DNA of 64,000 nt from VRUE01 sp963704515. Its GTDB lineage: Bacteria > Actinomycetota > Thermoleophilia > Solirubrobacterales > 70-9. The first letter of the stretch is position 1; every line of letters begins with the position of its first letter. The notes below the pieces were generated by a model. The model did not search any database. It was not told where the DNA came from and saw only the letters and a program-made list of their open reading frames with translations. The translations under genes were made by a program, and so were the position numbers. The stretch spans positions 62,001 through 126,000 of the forward strand of contig OY969913.1 of NCBI GenBank assembly GCA_963704515.1, read 5' to 3'. Below, one piece after another: positions 37,304 to 46,243 of this stretch.

Positions 37304-37915
37304 CTATTCGTCCGGCTCGTCCAGGCGCCGTACGAGCGCCTCGGCTTGGTCGGCGGCGGCCGCGATCAGCGCCTCGACCTCGGCGCGCGGCTCGCGAAAG
37401 CGCGAGAGGACGTAGGAGGCGACCACGTCGGGCTCGGTCGAGTCGGGCCGGTCGACGCCGACCCGCACCCGCCAGAACTCGGCGTCGCCGAAGCCGCGCT
37501 TGAGGCTCTTCAGGCCGTTGTGCCCGGCGAGGCCGCCGCCGAGCCGCGTGCGCACCTCGCCGAAGGGCAGGTCGATCTCGTCGTGCAAGACGACCACCCG
37601 GTCGAGCGGCACCCGCAGCGAGCCGCGCGCCGGCCCGGCCGCGTCGCCGGAGGCGTTCATCAACGTCTGCGGCAGCAGGATCGCGACCCGGGGGCCGCCG
37701 GGACCGGCACGCCCTTCGCTCAGCAGGCCACCGAACTTCGACTTCGCCTTGGGCAGTTCCCAGCGCCGCGAGAGCTCGGCCGCCACCTCGAAGCCGACAT
37801 TGTGACGGGTCGCCGCGTAGCGGTCGCCGGGGTTGCCCAGGCCGACGATCAGGATGCGCTCGCCGCCGCTCTCGCCCTCGCCGCGATCGGCTCGGCGGCG
37901 GCGGAAGATGGACAG
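37304..37915 (-). CDS. pth: Peptidyl-tRNA hydrolase with probable CTG start
   Basis: A protein of about 203 residues that releases tRNA from stalled peptidyl-tRNA. ILIVGLGNPGDRY and TRHNVGFEVA (catalytic His), HDEIDLPFGEVR and GLAGHNGLKSL are all present. The first ATG/GTG/TTG in frame (37786) lies beyond the catalytic histidine, so it cannot be the start. Between the upstream in-frame TAG (37919-37921, the L25 stop) and GLGNPG there is no canonical start. CTG 37913-37915 has GGGGAG six bases upstream and gives a family-like N-terminus (SIFRRRRADRG). I therefore call a CTG start. Confidence 0.85.
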   Translation of the reverse strand: MSIFRRRRADRGEGESGGERILIVGLGNPGDRYAATRHNVGFEVAAELSRRWELPKAKSKFGGLLSEGRAGPGGPRVAILLPQTLMNASGDAAGPARGSLRVPLDRVVVLHDEIDLPFGEVRTRLGGGLAGHNGLKSLKRGFGDAEFWRVRVGVDRPDSTEPDVVASYVLSRFREPRAEVEALIAAAADQAEALVRRLDEPDE

Positions 37916-37918
37916 CGG

Positions 37919-38608
37919 CTACTCCCCGCCGGACTCGCCGGAGTCGGACTCGCCCTCGCCGCCCTGCTCGGCGGCGGGCGCCTCGCCCTCCTCGCCGACC
38001 AGCTCGGTCTCCTCCTCGACCTCGGGCGTCGCGACTTCTTCGACGCGGGGCGGGGAGAGCGTGGCGATCGTCACCTCGTCGGGGTCCTCGGCGACCAGCG
38101 TAACCCCCTCGGGGACGGCCAGCGCCGAGAGCTGCAGCGTGTCGTTGATCTCCATCGTCGAGACGTCGGCGACGATCCGCTCGGGAATCTCGGCCGGCAG
38201 CGCTTCGACGGTGACTTCGCGGGTGACGTGCTCGAGCACGCCGCCGCCCTTGACGCCGGGGGCCGAGTCGGTGCCCTCGAGCTCGATCGCGACCTCGGCC
38301 TGGATCGCCTCGTCGAGCCGCACCTCCTGCAGGTCGATGTGCTGCAGGCCGCCGCGCACCGGGTGATGCTGCTGCTCCTTGACCACGACCGGGACGGCTT
38401 TGGCGCCCTCGATCTCGAGGTCGAAGAGGGCGATCCCTTCGGCGAGCACGTTGCGCACGTCGCGCTCGGCCACCTGGAAGGCGCGCGCCTCGGCGCCGCC
38501 GCTGTAGACGACGCCGGGGACGAGGCCGTCGCGCCGCAGCCGGCGAGAGGTCCTCGAGCCGAACTCGGTGCGGGGGGCGGCCTTGAGCTTTTCGCGGGTC
38601 TGTGCCAT
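37919..38608 (-). CDS. rplY: 50S ribosomal protein L25 (Ctc/TL5 form)
   Basis: A 229-residue long-form L25. The N-terminal 5S-rRNA-binding domain (KAAPRTEFGSRTSRRLRRDG; LVPGVVYSGG) is followed by the TL5-type C-terminal beta domain (VPEGVTLVAEDPDEVTIAT) and a long acidic Glu/Gly-rich tail. It binds 5S rRNA in the central protuberance. ATG 38608. It precedes pth, the common ctc-pth order, with the pth Shine-Dalgarno inside its last codons. Confidence 0.93.
   Translation of the reverse strand: MAQTREKLKAAPRTEFGSRTSRRLRRDGLVPGVVYSGGAEARAFQVAERDVRNVLAEGIALFDLEIEGAKAVPVVVKEQQHHPVRGGLQHIDLQEVRLDEAIQAEVAIELEGTDSAPGVKGGGVLEHVTREVTVEALPAEIPERIVADVSTMEINDTLQLSALAVPEGVTLVAEDPDEVTIATLSPPRVEEVATPEVEEETELVGEEGEAPAAEQGGEGESDSGESGGE
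37922..37927 (-). promoter_or_regulatory. Shine-Dalgarno for the CTG start of pth
   Basis: GGGGAG on the minus strand, within the last codons of the L25 gene, six bases before CTG 37913-37915. It decides the pth start because no ATG, GTG or TTG is available. Confidence 0.6.
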
Positions 38609-38668
38609 TCGCGACGGGGGAGGATAGAGAAAGAGCGGATTTCGGAACCTGTGGCAACCTTGGGGCCG

Positions 38669-40102
38669 ATGAGTGACGGCTCGAAGATCCCCAAGGGACG
38701 CATGCGCCGCTCGGCCAAGCTGGGCTCGGTCGTCGGCCTGCAGGGCGCCCGTTACGCGGGCACCAAGGCGGCAAACGTCGGCCGCTCCGAGGAGTCCAGC
38801 CAGGAGAAGCTCGAGCAGCGCCACGTGGAAACGGCGATGAAGATGGTCGGCGCCCTGGGCCAGATGAAGGGGGCGGCAATGAAGCTCGGCCAGTTCGCCT
38901 CCTTCATCGACACCGAGTTCATCCCCGACGAGTACCGTGAGATCTACCAGGAGCAGCTGGCAAAGCTGCGCACCGATGCGCCGGCGATGCCCTGGGAGAA
39001 GGTCGAGAAGGTGCTCGAGGAGGAGTGGGACGGCGAACCGCTCTCCGAGCTCTTCGCCGAGTTCGAGCACGAGGCCTTCGCCGCGGCCTCGATCGGCCAG
39101 GTGCACCGCGCCGAGCTGCTCGACGGGCGGGCGGTCGCGGTCAAGATCCAGTACCCGGGGATCGCCGAGGCGCTCGACGCCGACCTGCGCAACGCCGGCA
39201 CGATCGTCCACCTCGCCCGCGCCCTCGCCCCCGGCCTCGACGCCAAGGCGATCGCCAAAGAGCTGCGCGAACGGGTGATGGAGGAGCTCGACTACGAGTA
39301 CGAGGCCCAGAACCAGCGCAGCTTCTCGCGCGCCTACCGCGGCCACCCCTTCATCTACGTGCCGGAAGTGATCACCCGGCTCTCGCGGCGGCGGGTGCTG
39401 GTCACCGAGCTGGTCGAGGGGCTCGGCTTCGAGCAGGTCAAGGAGCTGCCGCACTCCGAGCGCAGCCGCTTCGGCGAGATCGTCTTCCGCGGCAGCTTCG
39501 GCTCGATCTACCACCTGCAGCACTTCAACGCCGATCCCCACCCCGGCAACTACATCCTCATGGAGGACGGCCGGGTCGCCTTCATCGACTTCGGCATGAC
39601 GAAGAAGCTCGACCACGAGCAGATCGTGCTCGAGCAGCGCGCCTTCGACGCCGCTTCGCGCGACGACCCGGAGGCCTTCCGGGCCGCCCTGCACGACCTC
39701 GGCTTCATCAAGAACCCCTCCAAGCTCGACGCCGAGCGGCTGCTCGAGCACATGCGCGCGGTCGGCGGCTGGTACATCGAGGATCGCGAGATCGAGATCA
39801 GCGCCAAACGGGTGATGAAGATCATCGAGTCGACCAACGACCCGCGCTCGGAGTACTACGACCTGATGCGACGCGAGGCGATGCCGGCCGACGAGCTGAT
39901 GGGAAGGCGGATGGAAATCGGCGTCGTCGCGGTGCTCGGCCAACTGCGCGCGAAGCGCAACTGGCACCGGATCATGCGCGAGTGGATCTACGCCGACTCG
40001 CCCACGACCCCGCTGGGCGAGGAGGAGTGGGAGTACTTCGAGGGAAGAGGCGTGATGCAGACGCCGATTGTCGAGCGGTCCCTGGAAGGAGAGCAGCGAT
40101 GA
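38669..40102 (+). CDS. ABC1/AarF/UbiB family kinase-like protein
   Basis: A 477-residue atypical kinase of the ABC1/UbiB family. Visible: the KxGQ element AMKLGQFASF, the VAIK-like lysine AVKIQYPG, the catalytic HFNADPHPGNYI and the metal-binding FIDFGM. Family members support isoprenoid-lipid or quinone metabolism through ATPase or kinase activity. The frame stays open far upstream, but ATG 38669 starts the family region. It is divergent from L25 and overlaps the next gene as ATGA. Confidence 0.9.
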   Translation: MSDGSKIPKGRMRRSAKLGSVVGLQGARYAGTKAANVGRSEESSQEKLEQRHVETAMKMVGALGQMKGAAMKLGQFASFIDTEFIPDEYREIYQEQLAKLRTDAPAMPWEKVEKVLEEEWDGEPLSELFAEFEHEAFAAASIGQVHRAELLDGRAVAVKIQYPGIAEALDADLRNAGTIVHLARALAPGLDAKAIAKELRERVMEELDYEYEAQNQRSFSRAYRGHPFIYVPEVITRLSRRRVLVTELVEGLGFEQVKELPHSERSRFGEIVFRGSFGSIYHLQHFNADPHPGNYILMEDGRVAFIDFGMTKKLDHEQIVLEQRAFDAASRDDPEAFRAALHDLGFIKNPSKLDAERLLEHMRAVGGWYIEDREIEISAKRVMKIIESTNDPRSEYYDLMRREAMPADELMGRRMEIGVVAVLGQLRAKRNWHRIMREWIYADSPTTPLGEEEWEYFEGRGVMQTPIVERSLEGEQR

Positions 40103-40956
40103 GCAGGATCAAACGCGGTTGGGCACTGACCAAGAAGAGCTGGGGGCTGCTGCGCGAAAACCCCGCCCTGGTGCGCTTTCCGCTCTACGGCGGGGTCGCC
40201 ATGATCGTCTGCGCGATCGTCGTCGTCGGCCCGGGCCTGCTCCTGATCGAGAACCACAGCACCGTGATCGGAGGGGCGCTGGCCGTAATCGGCTTCTACC
40301 TGCTCGCCGTGATCGGCACCTACTTCAGCGTCGGCCTCGCCGCCGCTGCCGACATGATCTTCCGCGGCCGGCAAACGACCGTCGCCGACGGGCTCGCCGT
40401 GTCGCGCACGCGCTTTTCCCAGATCGCCGGCTGGGCCGCCGTCTCGACCGCGATCGGCCTGGTGCTCAGCGCCCTCGAGAACCAGGGCGTCGTCGGCGAG
40501 ATCCTCGGCCGCGTGCTCGCCGTCGGCTGGTCGCTGATCACCTTCCTCGCCGTGCCGGTGATCGCGCTCGAGGGGACCGGCCCGTTCGCGACCCTGAAGC
40601 GCTCCTCCAGCCTCTTCAAGTCGCGCTGGGGTCAGCAGGTGACCGGCAACATCGCGATCGGCGGCGCCGTCTTCCTCTTCGGCGTGCTGCCCTCGGCGCT
40701 CTTGATCTTCGCCGGCTTCCTGATCTGGGCCTCGGCCAGCTTCGCCGGAGCCCTGCTCCTGGTGATCGGCGTGATCGGCCTGGCGATCTCGATGCTCGTC
40801 TCCAGCGCCCTGAGCAACATCTTCGGCGTCGCCCTCTACCGCTACGCCCTCGACGGCGAGGCCGTCGGCGGCTTCACCCCGGCCGAGCTCGACTCCGCCG
40901 TCCGCACCAAATCGGGTCGCAACGCACCACCCACGGCGACGCCTGGCACGGTCTGA
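40099..40956 (+). CDS. Polytopic membrane protein, DUF6159-like
   Basis: A 285-residue membrane protein with about six helices, starting MSRIKRGWALTKKSWGLL. It contains VPVIALEGTGPFATLKRS and ends SNIFGVALYRYALDGEAVGGF, typical of the DUF6159 group in Actinobacteria. Function unknown. ATG 40099 overlaps the AarF stop and has AAGGAG upstream, so the two are coupled and may work on the same lipid pathway. Confidence 0.7.
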   Translation: MSRIKRGWALTKKSWGLLRENPALVRFPLYGGVAMIVCAIVVVGPGLLLIENHSTVIGGALAVIGFYLLAVIGTYFSVGLAAAADMIFRGRQTTVADGLAVSRTRFSQIAGWAAVSTAIGLVLSALENQGVVGEILGRVLAVGWSLITFLAVPVIALEGTGPFATLKRSSSLFKSRWGQQVTGNIAIGGAVFLFGVLPSALLIFAGFLIWASASFAGALLLVIGVIGLAISMLVSSALSNIFGVALYRYALDGEAVGGFTPAELDSAVRTKSGRNAPPTATPGTV

Positions 40957-40991
40957 GCAACGACTGACGCATTGACGGCCCCCTGGCGACG

Positions 40992-41723
40992 TCAATCGAT
41001 CAATCGATCGAAAAGCCGCGGGTCGTTGGAGACCAGGCCGTGGACGCCGGCCGCGGTCAGCTTGCGCATGCGGTCGAGGTCGTCGACCGTCCAGGCGATC
41101 AGCTCGACCCGAGCGAGCTCGGCGATACGAACCAGGCGGCGGCTGACGAGCGGGTGGTAGACCCACATCGACTCGACCCCGAACTTCGGCAGCTTCTCGG
41201 CGGCGAGACCGGGCAGGCGCTGGCGCATCGCCATCAGGGCAAGGAGCATCGGCCCCTTCGCCCAACGCTTCGAGGCCCAGTCCTTGGTCACCTTGGGATA
41301 GGTCCAGCCGCGGCGCAGCTTCGGTTCCAGCTCGAGGATGCGGCCCAGCGAGTAGAGCTCCATCGTCGAGACCATTGCCCGCTCGATCAGGTCGCGCTCG
41401 CGCAGCGCGGTGACGATCTCCTCCTCGCGGCCCGGCAGCTTGATGTCGATGTCGATCTCGACTTTGTCCAGAGGTGGCTGGAGGAAGGCGTCAAGCGCCT
41501 CGGTCAGTTGCAGCGGCGTGCGGCTCGCGGCGTCGTGCCAATCGTGAGCGACGACCAGCGGCGCCCGCTGCTCGGCCGGCAGGTGGGCGTCGCGCAGCCA
41601 GAGGACGTCGAGCTCGATCGTGTCGACCCCGTGCTCAGCGGCGGCATGAAAGCTCTCCAGCGTGTTGCCGGGGGCAATCAGGTCGGCGCCCTTGTGGCCG
41701 ACCAGCCGCAGGCCGTCGGGCAT
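40992..41723 (-). CDS. Glycerophosphodiester phosphodiesterase family protein
   Basis: A 243-residue TIM-barrel GDPD. LVGHKGADLIAPGNTLESF carries the first catalytic His and the family Asn-Thr; GVDTIELDV the metal Glu/Asp; VVAHDWHD the second His; KVEIDIDIK a later metal segment. It would release glycerol-3-phosphate from deacylated phospholipids. ATG 41723 overlaps the prs stop (TGATG), making it the third gene of a glmU-prs-GDPD operon. Confidence 0.85.
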   Translation of the reverse strand: MPDGLRLVGHKGADLIAPGNTLESFHAAAEHGVDTIELDVLWLRDAHLPAEQRAPLVVAHDWHDAASRTPLQLTEALDAFLQPPLDKVEIDIDIKLPGREEEIVTALRERDLIERAMVSTMELYSLGRILELEPKLRRGWTYPKVTKDWASKRWAKGPMLLALMAMRQRLPGLAAEKLPKFGVESMWVYHPLVSRRLVRIAELARVELIAWTVDDLDRMRKLTAAGVHGLVSNDPRLFDRLID

Positions 41724-42760
41724 CAGAAGAGCTGGTTCTCGCCGGCGAAGATCTCGGAGACCGAGTCGTCGGTGAAGATGCGGCGGATCGAGTCGGCGAA
41801 GGTGCCGGCGGTGGAGAGCACAGCGATGTTGTCGGGGGCGCCGGGCCGCAGCGGGATCGTGTCGGAGACGACGATCTTCTCGATGCCGGAGTTCTCGTAG
41901 GCGAGGCGTTCGTAGGCGGGACCGGAGAAGACCCCGTGCGTAGCGCAGGAGATGACCCGCGCGGCGCCCTCGTCGAGCACCGTCTGGGCGGCGGCGCAGA
42001 GGGTCCCGGCGGTGTCGATCATGTCGTCGACCAGGACCGCGGTCTTGCCTTTGACGTCGCCGACCACGTAGCCGATCTCCGCCACCTGCTGGGCGGGGCG
42101 CTCCTTCTCCATCACCGCCCAGTGGGTGCCGATCCGGCGGGCGAAGTTGCGCGCCGTCTTCACCCGGCCGGCGTCGGGCGAGACGATCACCAGGTCCTCG
42201 GCCGGGTACTGGTCGGCGAACCACTGGGTCAGCATCGGCATCGCCGTCATGTGGTCGACCGGGACGTGGAAGAAGCCCTGCACCTGGCCGGCGTGCAGAT
42301 CCATGGTGAGGACGCGGTCGACGCCGACGCCCTCCAGGCACTTGGCGACGATCCGCGCCGAGATCGGCTCGCGCGGCGCCGACTTCTTGTCCTGGCGGGC
42401 GTAGCCGTACCAGGGCATCACGGCGATGATCCGGTGCGCGGAGGCGCCCTGGGCAGCGTCGATCATCGTCAGCAGCTCGATCAGCGAGTCGTTGGGCGTC
42501 ATTTCCGACTGTTCGTTGGCGCAGGTCGACTGCACGAGGAAGACGTCCGCGCCGCGGATCGACTCCTCGTAGCGGCAGTAGACCTCGCCGTTGGCGAAGG
42601 TCTTCAGCGTCACCTGGCCGAGGTCGACGTCGAGCTTGCCGGCGACCTTGGCGGCCAGCTCCATCGAGCTGCGGCCGCCGAAGAGCATCAGCCGCTTGGA
42701 GTAATCGTGGGTGATGGCGCTCGTCGGCACCGCCTCGGGACGCTCCTCGATCGTGCTCAC
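41723..42760 (-). CDS. prs: Ribose-phosphate pyrophosphokinase
   Basis: A 345-residue PRPP synthase. Motifs: LMLFGGRSSMELA, VTLKTFANGEVYCR, MPWYGYARQDKKSAPREPIS, MDLHAGQVQGFF (metal/ATP His) and the PRPP loop VLVDDMIDTAGTL. It makes PRPP from ribose-5-phosphate and ATP for nucleotides, His and Trp. GTG 42760 overlaps the glmU stop as GTGA, and glmU-prs coupling is common. Confidence 0.96.
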   Translation of the reverse strand: MSTIEERPEAVPTSAITHDYSKRLMLFGGRSSMELAAKVAGKLDVDLGQVTLKTFANGEVYCRYEESIRGADVFLVQSTCANEQSEMTPNDSLIELLTMIDAAQGASAHRIIAVMPWYGYARQDKKSAPREPISARIVAKCLEGVGVDRVLTMDLHAGQVQGFFHVPVDHMTAMPMLTQWFADQYPAEDLVIVSPDAGRVKTARNFARRIGTHWAVMEKERPAQQVAEIGYVVGDVKGKTAVLVDDMIDTAGTLCAAAQTVLDEGAARVISCATHGVFSGPAYERLAYENSGIEKIVVSDTIPLRPGAPDNIAVLSTAGTFADSIRRIFTDDSVSEIFAGENQLF

Positions 42761-44154
42761 GGGGTCTCTTGCTCCTCTTGCATCTTGGCGGCCTTGCGCG
42801 CGGCGTAGCCCTCGATGTTCCGTTGCTCGTTCTCGCTGACTGCGAGCGCGCCCTCGGGCACGTCGCTCTTGATCACTGCCCCGGCGCCAGTGTAGGCGTC
42901 GTCGCCGACTTCTACAGGGGCGATCAGCATCGTGTCAACGCCGAGGCGCGCATTCTCGCCGATCACTGTCCGGTTCTTGCGGAAACCGTCGTAGTTGGCG
43001 GTAATCGTGCCGGCGCCGAGGTTGCTGCCCGCGCCGACCTCGGCGTCGCCGACGTAGGCCAGGTGCGGCACCTTGGCGCCCTCGCCGATCCGCGAGTTCT
43101 TCACCTCGACGAAGGTGCCCGCCTTGGCCCCGGCGGCGAGCTCGGCGCCGGGGCGCAGGTAGGCGAACGGCCCGACCGTGGCGCCCTCGCCCACCTCGCA
43201 CTCGACCAGGTAAGAGTGCGGGATCGCGGCGCGCTCGCCGACGCGCGAGTCGATCAGCGTGCTGAGCGGCCCAACCGTGGCCCCGGCGCCGACCGCGGTG
43301 GCGCCGCGCAGGCTGGTGCCGGGCTCGATCCGCGCGTCGGCGGCGATCTCGACGTCGGCGTCGACCCAGGTCGAGGCGGGATCGACGACCGTCACCCCGG
43401 CGAGCATGTGCCGCTCGAGGATGCGGGCTCGCGCCTCGCCCTCGACCGCGGCGAGGTCGACCCGGTTGTTGACCCCCATCGTCACCGCCAGGTCCCCGGT
43501 CAGATGGGCGCCGACCGCGTGGCCGGCGGCGCGCAGCGCCGGCAGCACGTCGGGCAGGTAGTACTCCCCCTGGGCGTTGTCATTCGACAGTCCGCCAAGC
43601 GCCTCGGCCAGCGGCCCGGCCCCAAAGACGTAAGTCCCCGCGTTGATCTCCCGAATCGCCAACTGCTCCGCGGTGGCGTCGCCGGCCGTCTTCGCCTCGA
43701 CCACCCGCTCAACACCGCCCGCGGCGTCCCGCACAACCCGCCCGTACGACCCAGGGTCCTCAAGCTCAATAGTCAACATCGTCGCCGCCGCCCCCGAAGC
43801 GGAATGCGCATCCAAAAGCTCCGAGATCACCCCAGCCGATAGCAACGGCACATCCCCCGAAAGCACAAGCACCGTCTCGGCGTCTTCAATGAGCGTCAGC
43901 GCTGCCCGAACAGCCCCCCCGGTCCCATCCGGCTGCGGCTGCTCAACCGTCTCCACGCCGTCCGGCAGCCCAGCCGCAATATCGACGCCCGGCGAAACGA
44001 TCGCGGCAACCCGCCCCGCACCCGCCTCCCGAGCCGCAAGCACAGGCCAGGCGACCATCGCCCGCCCGCAGACAGGGTGCAGCATCTTCGGCAGCGAGGA
44101 ACGCATCCGCGTCCCCTGACCGGCGGCCATCACGAGCACAAGGGGAGAGCTCAC
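42757..44154 (-). CDS. glmU: Bifunctional GlmU (GlcN-1-P acetyltransferase / UTP uridylyltransferase)
   Basis: A 465-residue two-domain enzyme. The N-terminal pyrophosphorylase has VLVMAAGQGTRMRSSLPKML, PDGTGGAVRAAL and LSGDVPLL. The C-terminal left-handed beta helix has hexapeptide repeats and the acetyltransferase His region (PFAYLRPGAELA ... GTITANYDGF). It makes UDP-GlcNAc for the cell wall. GTG 44154 starts immediately before SSPLVLVMAAG. Confidence 0.96.
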   Translation of the reverse strand: MSSPLVLVMAAGQGTRMRSSLPKMLHPVCGRAMVAWPVLAAREAGAGRVAAIVSPGVDIAAGLPDGVETVEQPQPDGTGGAVRAALTLIEDAETVLVLSGDVPLLSAGVISELLDAHSASGAAATMLTIELEDPGSYGRVVRDAAGGVERVVEAKTAGDATAEQLAIREINAGTYVFGAGPLAEALGGLSNDNAQGEYYLPDVLPALRAAGHAVGAHLTGDLAVTMGVNNRVDLAAVEGEARARILERHMLAGVTVVDPASTWVDADVEIAADARIEPGTSLRGATAVGAGATVGPLSTLIDSRVGERAAIPHSYLVECEVGEGATVGPFAYLRPGAELAAGAKAGTFVEVKNSRIGEGAKVPHLAYVGDAEVGAGSNLGAGTITANYDGFRKNRTVIGENARLGVDTMLIAPVEVGDDAYTGAGAVIKSDVPEGALAVSENEQRNIEGYAARKAAKMQEEQETP

Positions 44155-44221
44155 TTCCTAGATCGTATTGGCGCAAGGGGGGCTCGTGTGCCCCCCACCC
44201 GCCAACGCGAACCAGGCCGGA

Positions 44222-44794
44222 TCAGCTCTCGCGCGCCAGGTCCCGCCCGACCAGCGCCACGGACGTCAACGTCCACCCGGCAAAGATCAGGTCGATCCCG
44301 ACCAGGAGCCCGATGGCCCAGTCGGCGCTGCTGGGGAACTTAGCTAGGACGAGAATGCCGATCAGGAGCCCGGCGACGCCGCTGAGGCCGACCAGACCGG
44401 CGCCCCGCTGACCTCGGGCGAGGAAGGCGGTGGCGATTCGAGTTATGCCCATCAGCAGGAAGTAGATGCCGAGCAGCAGGGTGAGGCTGACGGCGCCGTG
44501 GTGCGGTTCGGCCAGCAGCCAGACGCCGACCGCCACGGTCAACAGCGCCCAGAGCAACCGCACGATCAGGCTGCCCACAGAGCGCGCCATGAAGGCCGCG
44601 GCGACGAGGAACATCCCGGCGACGATCAGGATGCAGCCGATGAAGATCGCGGTCCCGACCGCGGCCACGGCGGGCACGACGATCGCCACGCAACCGACGA
44701 AGATCGCCAGCACCCCGACCGTCATCAGCTCCTTCCAGCCCTGCCGCAGCCCCTCGCGGATCTCCGGATCCATCTCCACTCTCCCCATCTCCAC
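44222..44794 (-). CDS. HdeD/DUF308 family membrane protein
   Basis: A protein of about 190 residues with six hydrophobic helices in three hairpins (VLAIFVGCVAIVVPAV; GCILIVAGMFLVAAAF; YFLLMGITRIATAFLARGQRG), the pattern of HdeD/DUF308 proteins linked to acid stress. The exact role is unknown. ATG 44794 is the first start; MDPEIREGL at 44773 is an alternative. Confidence 0.75.
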   Translation of the reverse strand: MEMGRVEMDPEIREGLRQGWKELMTVGVLAIFVGCVAIVVPAVAAVGTAIFIGCILIVAGMFLVAAAFMARSVGSLIVRLLWALLTVAVGVWLLAEPHHGAVSLTLLLGIYFLLMGITRIATAFLARGQRGAGLVGLSGVAGLLIGILVLAKFPSSADWAIGLLVGIDLIFAGWTLTSVALVGRDLARES

Positions 44795-44830
44795 GAAACG
44801 GACCCTAAGCTCCCCAGCGGACGGCAGACG

Positions 44831-44884
44831 GGGACGTGCCGCACTTTAAGTACCACCCGTGGCCCCTAAAGTACGGCACGTCCC
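44831..44884. repeat. 54-bp palindromic repeat, family 1 copy 2
   Basis: GGGACGTGCCGCACTTTA pairs with TAAAGTACGGCACGTCCC with one mismatch. It has the same outer arms and length as 20362-20415. It lies upstream of tRNA-Gln. Confidence 0.75.
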
Positions 44885-44917
44885 GGAGTGACTGGGCGGT
44901 ACGCTCGCTGGCGACGG

Positions 44918-44990
44918 TCCGGGGTGGTGTAATCGGCCAGCACGCTTGGTTTTGGTCCAAGAAGAGAGGGTTCGAGTCCTTCCCCCGGAA
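44918..44990 (+). tRNA. tRNA-Gln (TTG)
   Basis: A 73-nt tRNA. Acceptor TCCGGGG/CCCCGGA, anticodon loop TTTTGGT with anticodon TTG, T-loop TTCGAGT. CCA not encoded. The last base is adjacent to the stop codon of the convergent PucR-type gene. Confidence 0.95.
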
Positions 44991-46199
44991 CTACTCCTCA
45001 CCGCCGCGCGGCACCTGGCCGCCTTCGGCGCCGGGCTCCAGCGCCGGCCCGCGCGGTGAGGCGATCCCAAGGACGCGCATCGTTTTGAGGCCGAGGCCGA
45101 GCTTCTCGCGGCCCTCGGTGGCGGAGACGTCGTGGCCGCAGAGCTCCTTGACGCGCTCGAGGCGGTAGCGGATCGTGTGGCGGTGGGTGAAGAGCTGTTT
45201 GGCGGTGGCGGCGACGTTGCCGTCGTTGTCGAGGTAGGCCTCGACCGTCGCCACCAGCTCGGTCTCGTACTGGTCGTCGTAGGCGGCCAGCGGCTCGATC
45301 GTCTCCGCGTAGAAGCGCTCCAGCTCGCGCGGGTCCTCGCTCATCGCCGGCAGCAGCAGACGGTAGGAGCCGGTGTCCTCGAAGGCGAGCAGGGCGCGGC
45401 TCTCGGCCTCGCCGACGTTGACCGCGAGGCGCGCCTCGTTGCCGGCCCGGTAGAGGTCGGCAGGGTCGCCGGCGTGGCGGCTGCGGCCGATCGTCAGGTG
45501 GAAGCCGGCGAGGCTGTCCTGCAACTCCCGCGACAGCCCGGCCGCCGCTCGCTCGACCCGGGCGTCGTCCTCGGCGGGAACGATCACGGCGATTTCGACG
45601 ACCTCCTCGCCGCCCGCGCCGGCCAGCGACCCGGACGCCAGCGAGCGCAGCGCCCGCTGGGTCAGGGTCAGCACCCGCGCCCGCCACTCTCCCCCCTGCG
45701 CGGCGCGCGGCGCCGCGCGCAGAATCAGCACCCCCGCGCCTCGCTCCAGATCGGCGCCCAGCTCGGCGCCGCGGGCGAGGATGTCGCCGCGGTCGGTCAC
45801 CTCGCGGGCGAGCACCGCGGCGACGAAGGCACCGGCCACCTCCTCGCTCTCCCACTCCGGCGAGCGCGAGCGCTCCAGCTCCAGCGCCAGCAGCGTAGTC
45901 ACCATCCGCGCGATCGTCGGCTCGGGCGGCTCCGCTCCTCGGTAGCGCAGCTCGCCGACCGCCGCGTCGGCGACCCGCAGCTCGACCCGGGTCACGTCAT
46001 CCTTCCCGGCGAGCAGCTTCTTCTCCTGGTCGGGAGAGGCCCCGGCGACGGCCAGCACGGCGCTCGAGCGGTCGATCAGGGCGACGCTGGCGCCCAGCAC
46101 CTTGGCCGCCGCGCGCGCCACGGCGGGCAGCCCAGCGCCGGACTCGACCGCGTCGGAGAGCGCGTCGAGAGGTTCGGTCTCCTGCTTGTTCGCAGGCAT
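44991..46199 (-). CDS. PucR/CdaR-type transcriptional regulator
   Basis: A 402-residue regulator. The N-terminal part looks like a GAF-type sensor (VARAAAKVLGASVALIDRSS). A GGDEF-like middle (LTIGRSRHAGDPADLYRAGNEA) and a C-terminal PucR helix-turn-helix (LDNDGNVAATAKQLFTHRHT then IRYRLERVKELCG) follow. Target unknown. ATG 46199 has GGGGAG five bases upstream; the frame extends to 46226. It is last in the tatD-rsmA-ispE-DedA operon direction and ends exactly where tRNA-Gln ends. Confidence 0.85.
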   Translation of the reverse strand: MPANKQETEPLDALSDAVESGAGLPAVARAAAKVLGASVALIDRSSAVLAVAGASPDQEKKLLAGKDDVTRVELRVADAAVGELRYRGAEPPEPTIARMVTTLLALELERSRSPEWESEEVAGAFVAAVLAREVTDRGDILARGAELGADLERGAGVLILRAAPRAAQGGEWRARVLTLTQRALRSLASGSLAGAGGEEVVEIAVIVPAEDDARVERAAAGLSRELQDSLAGFHLTIGRSRHAGDPADLYRAGNEARLAVNVGEAESRALLAFEDTGSYRLLLPAMSEDPRELERFYAETIEPLAAYDDQYETELVATVEAYLDNDGNVAATAKQLFTHRHTIRYRLERVKELCGHDVSATEGREKLGLGLKTMRVLGIASPRGPALEPGAEGGQVPRGGEE

Positions 46200-46243
46200 C
46201 TTTCTCCCCTTGGAGGCCGCTGGCACGACCCGATTATCCCCAG

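Noticed and set aside
37919..37921. TAG between L25 and pth as a readthrough or fusion site
   Set aside because: The GGGGAG before a CTG gives a simpler explanation, and the two proteins are normally separate.
37290..38879. Long minus-strand open frame over pth and L25
   Set aside because: It is a high-GC shadow in another frame with Arg/Gly/Pro-rich translation; the overlapping pth and L25 frames match families.
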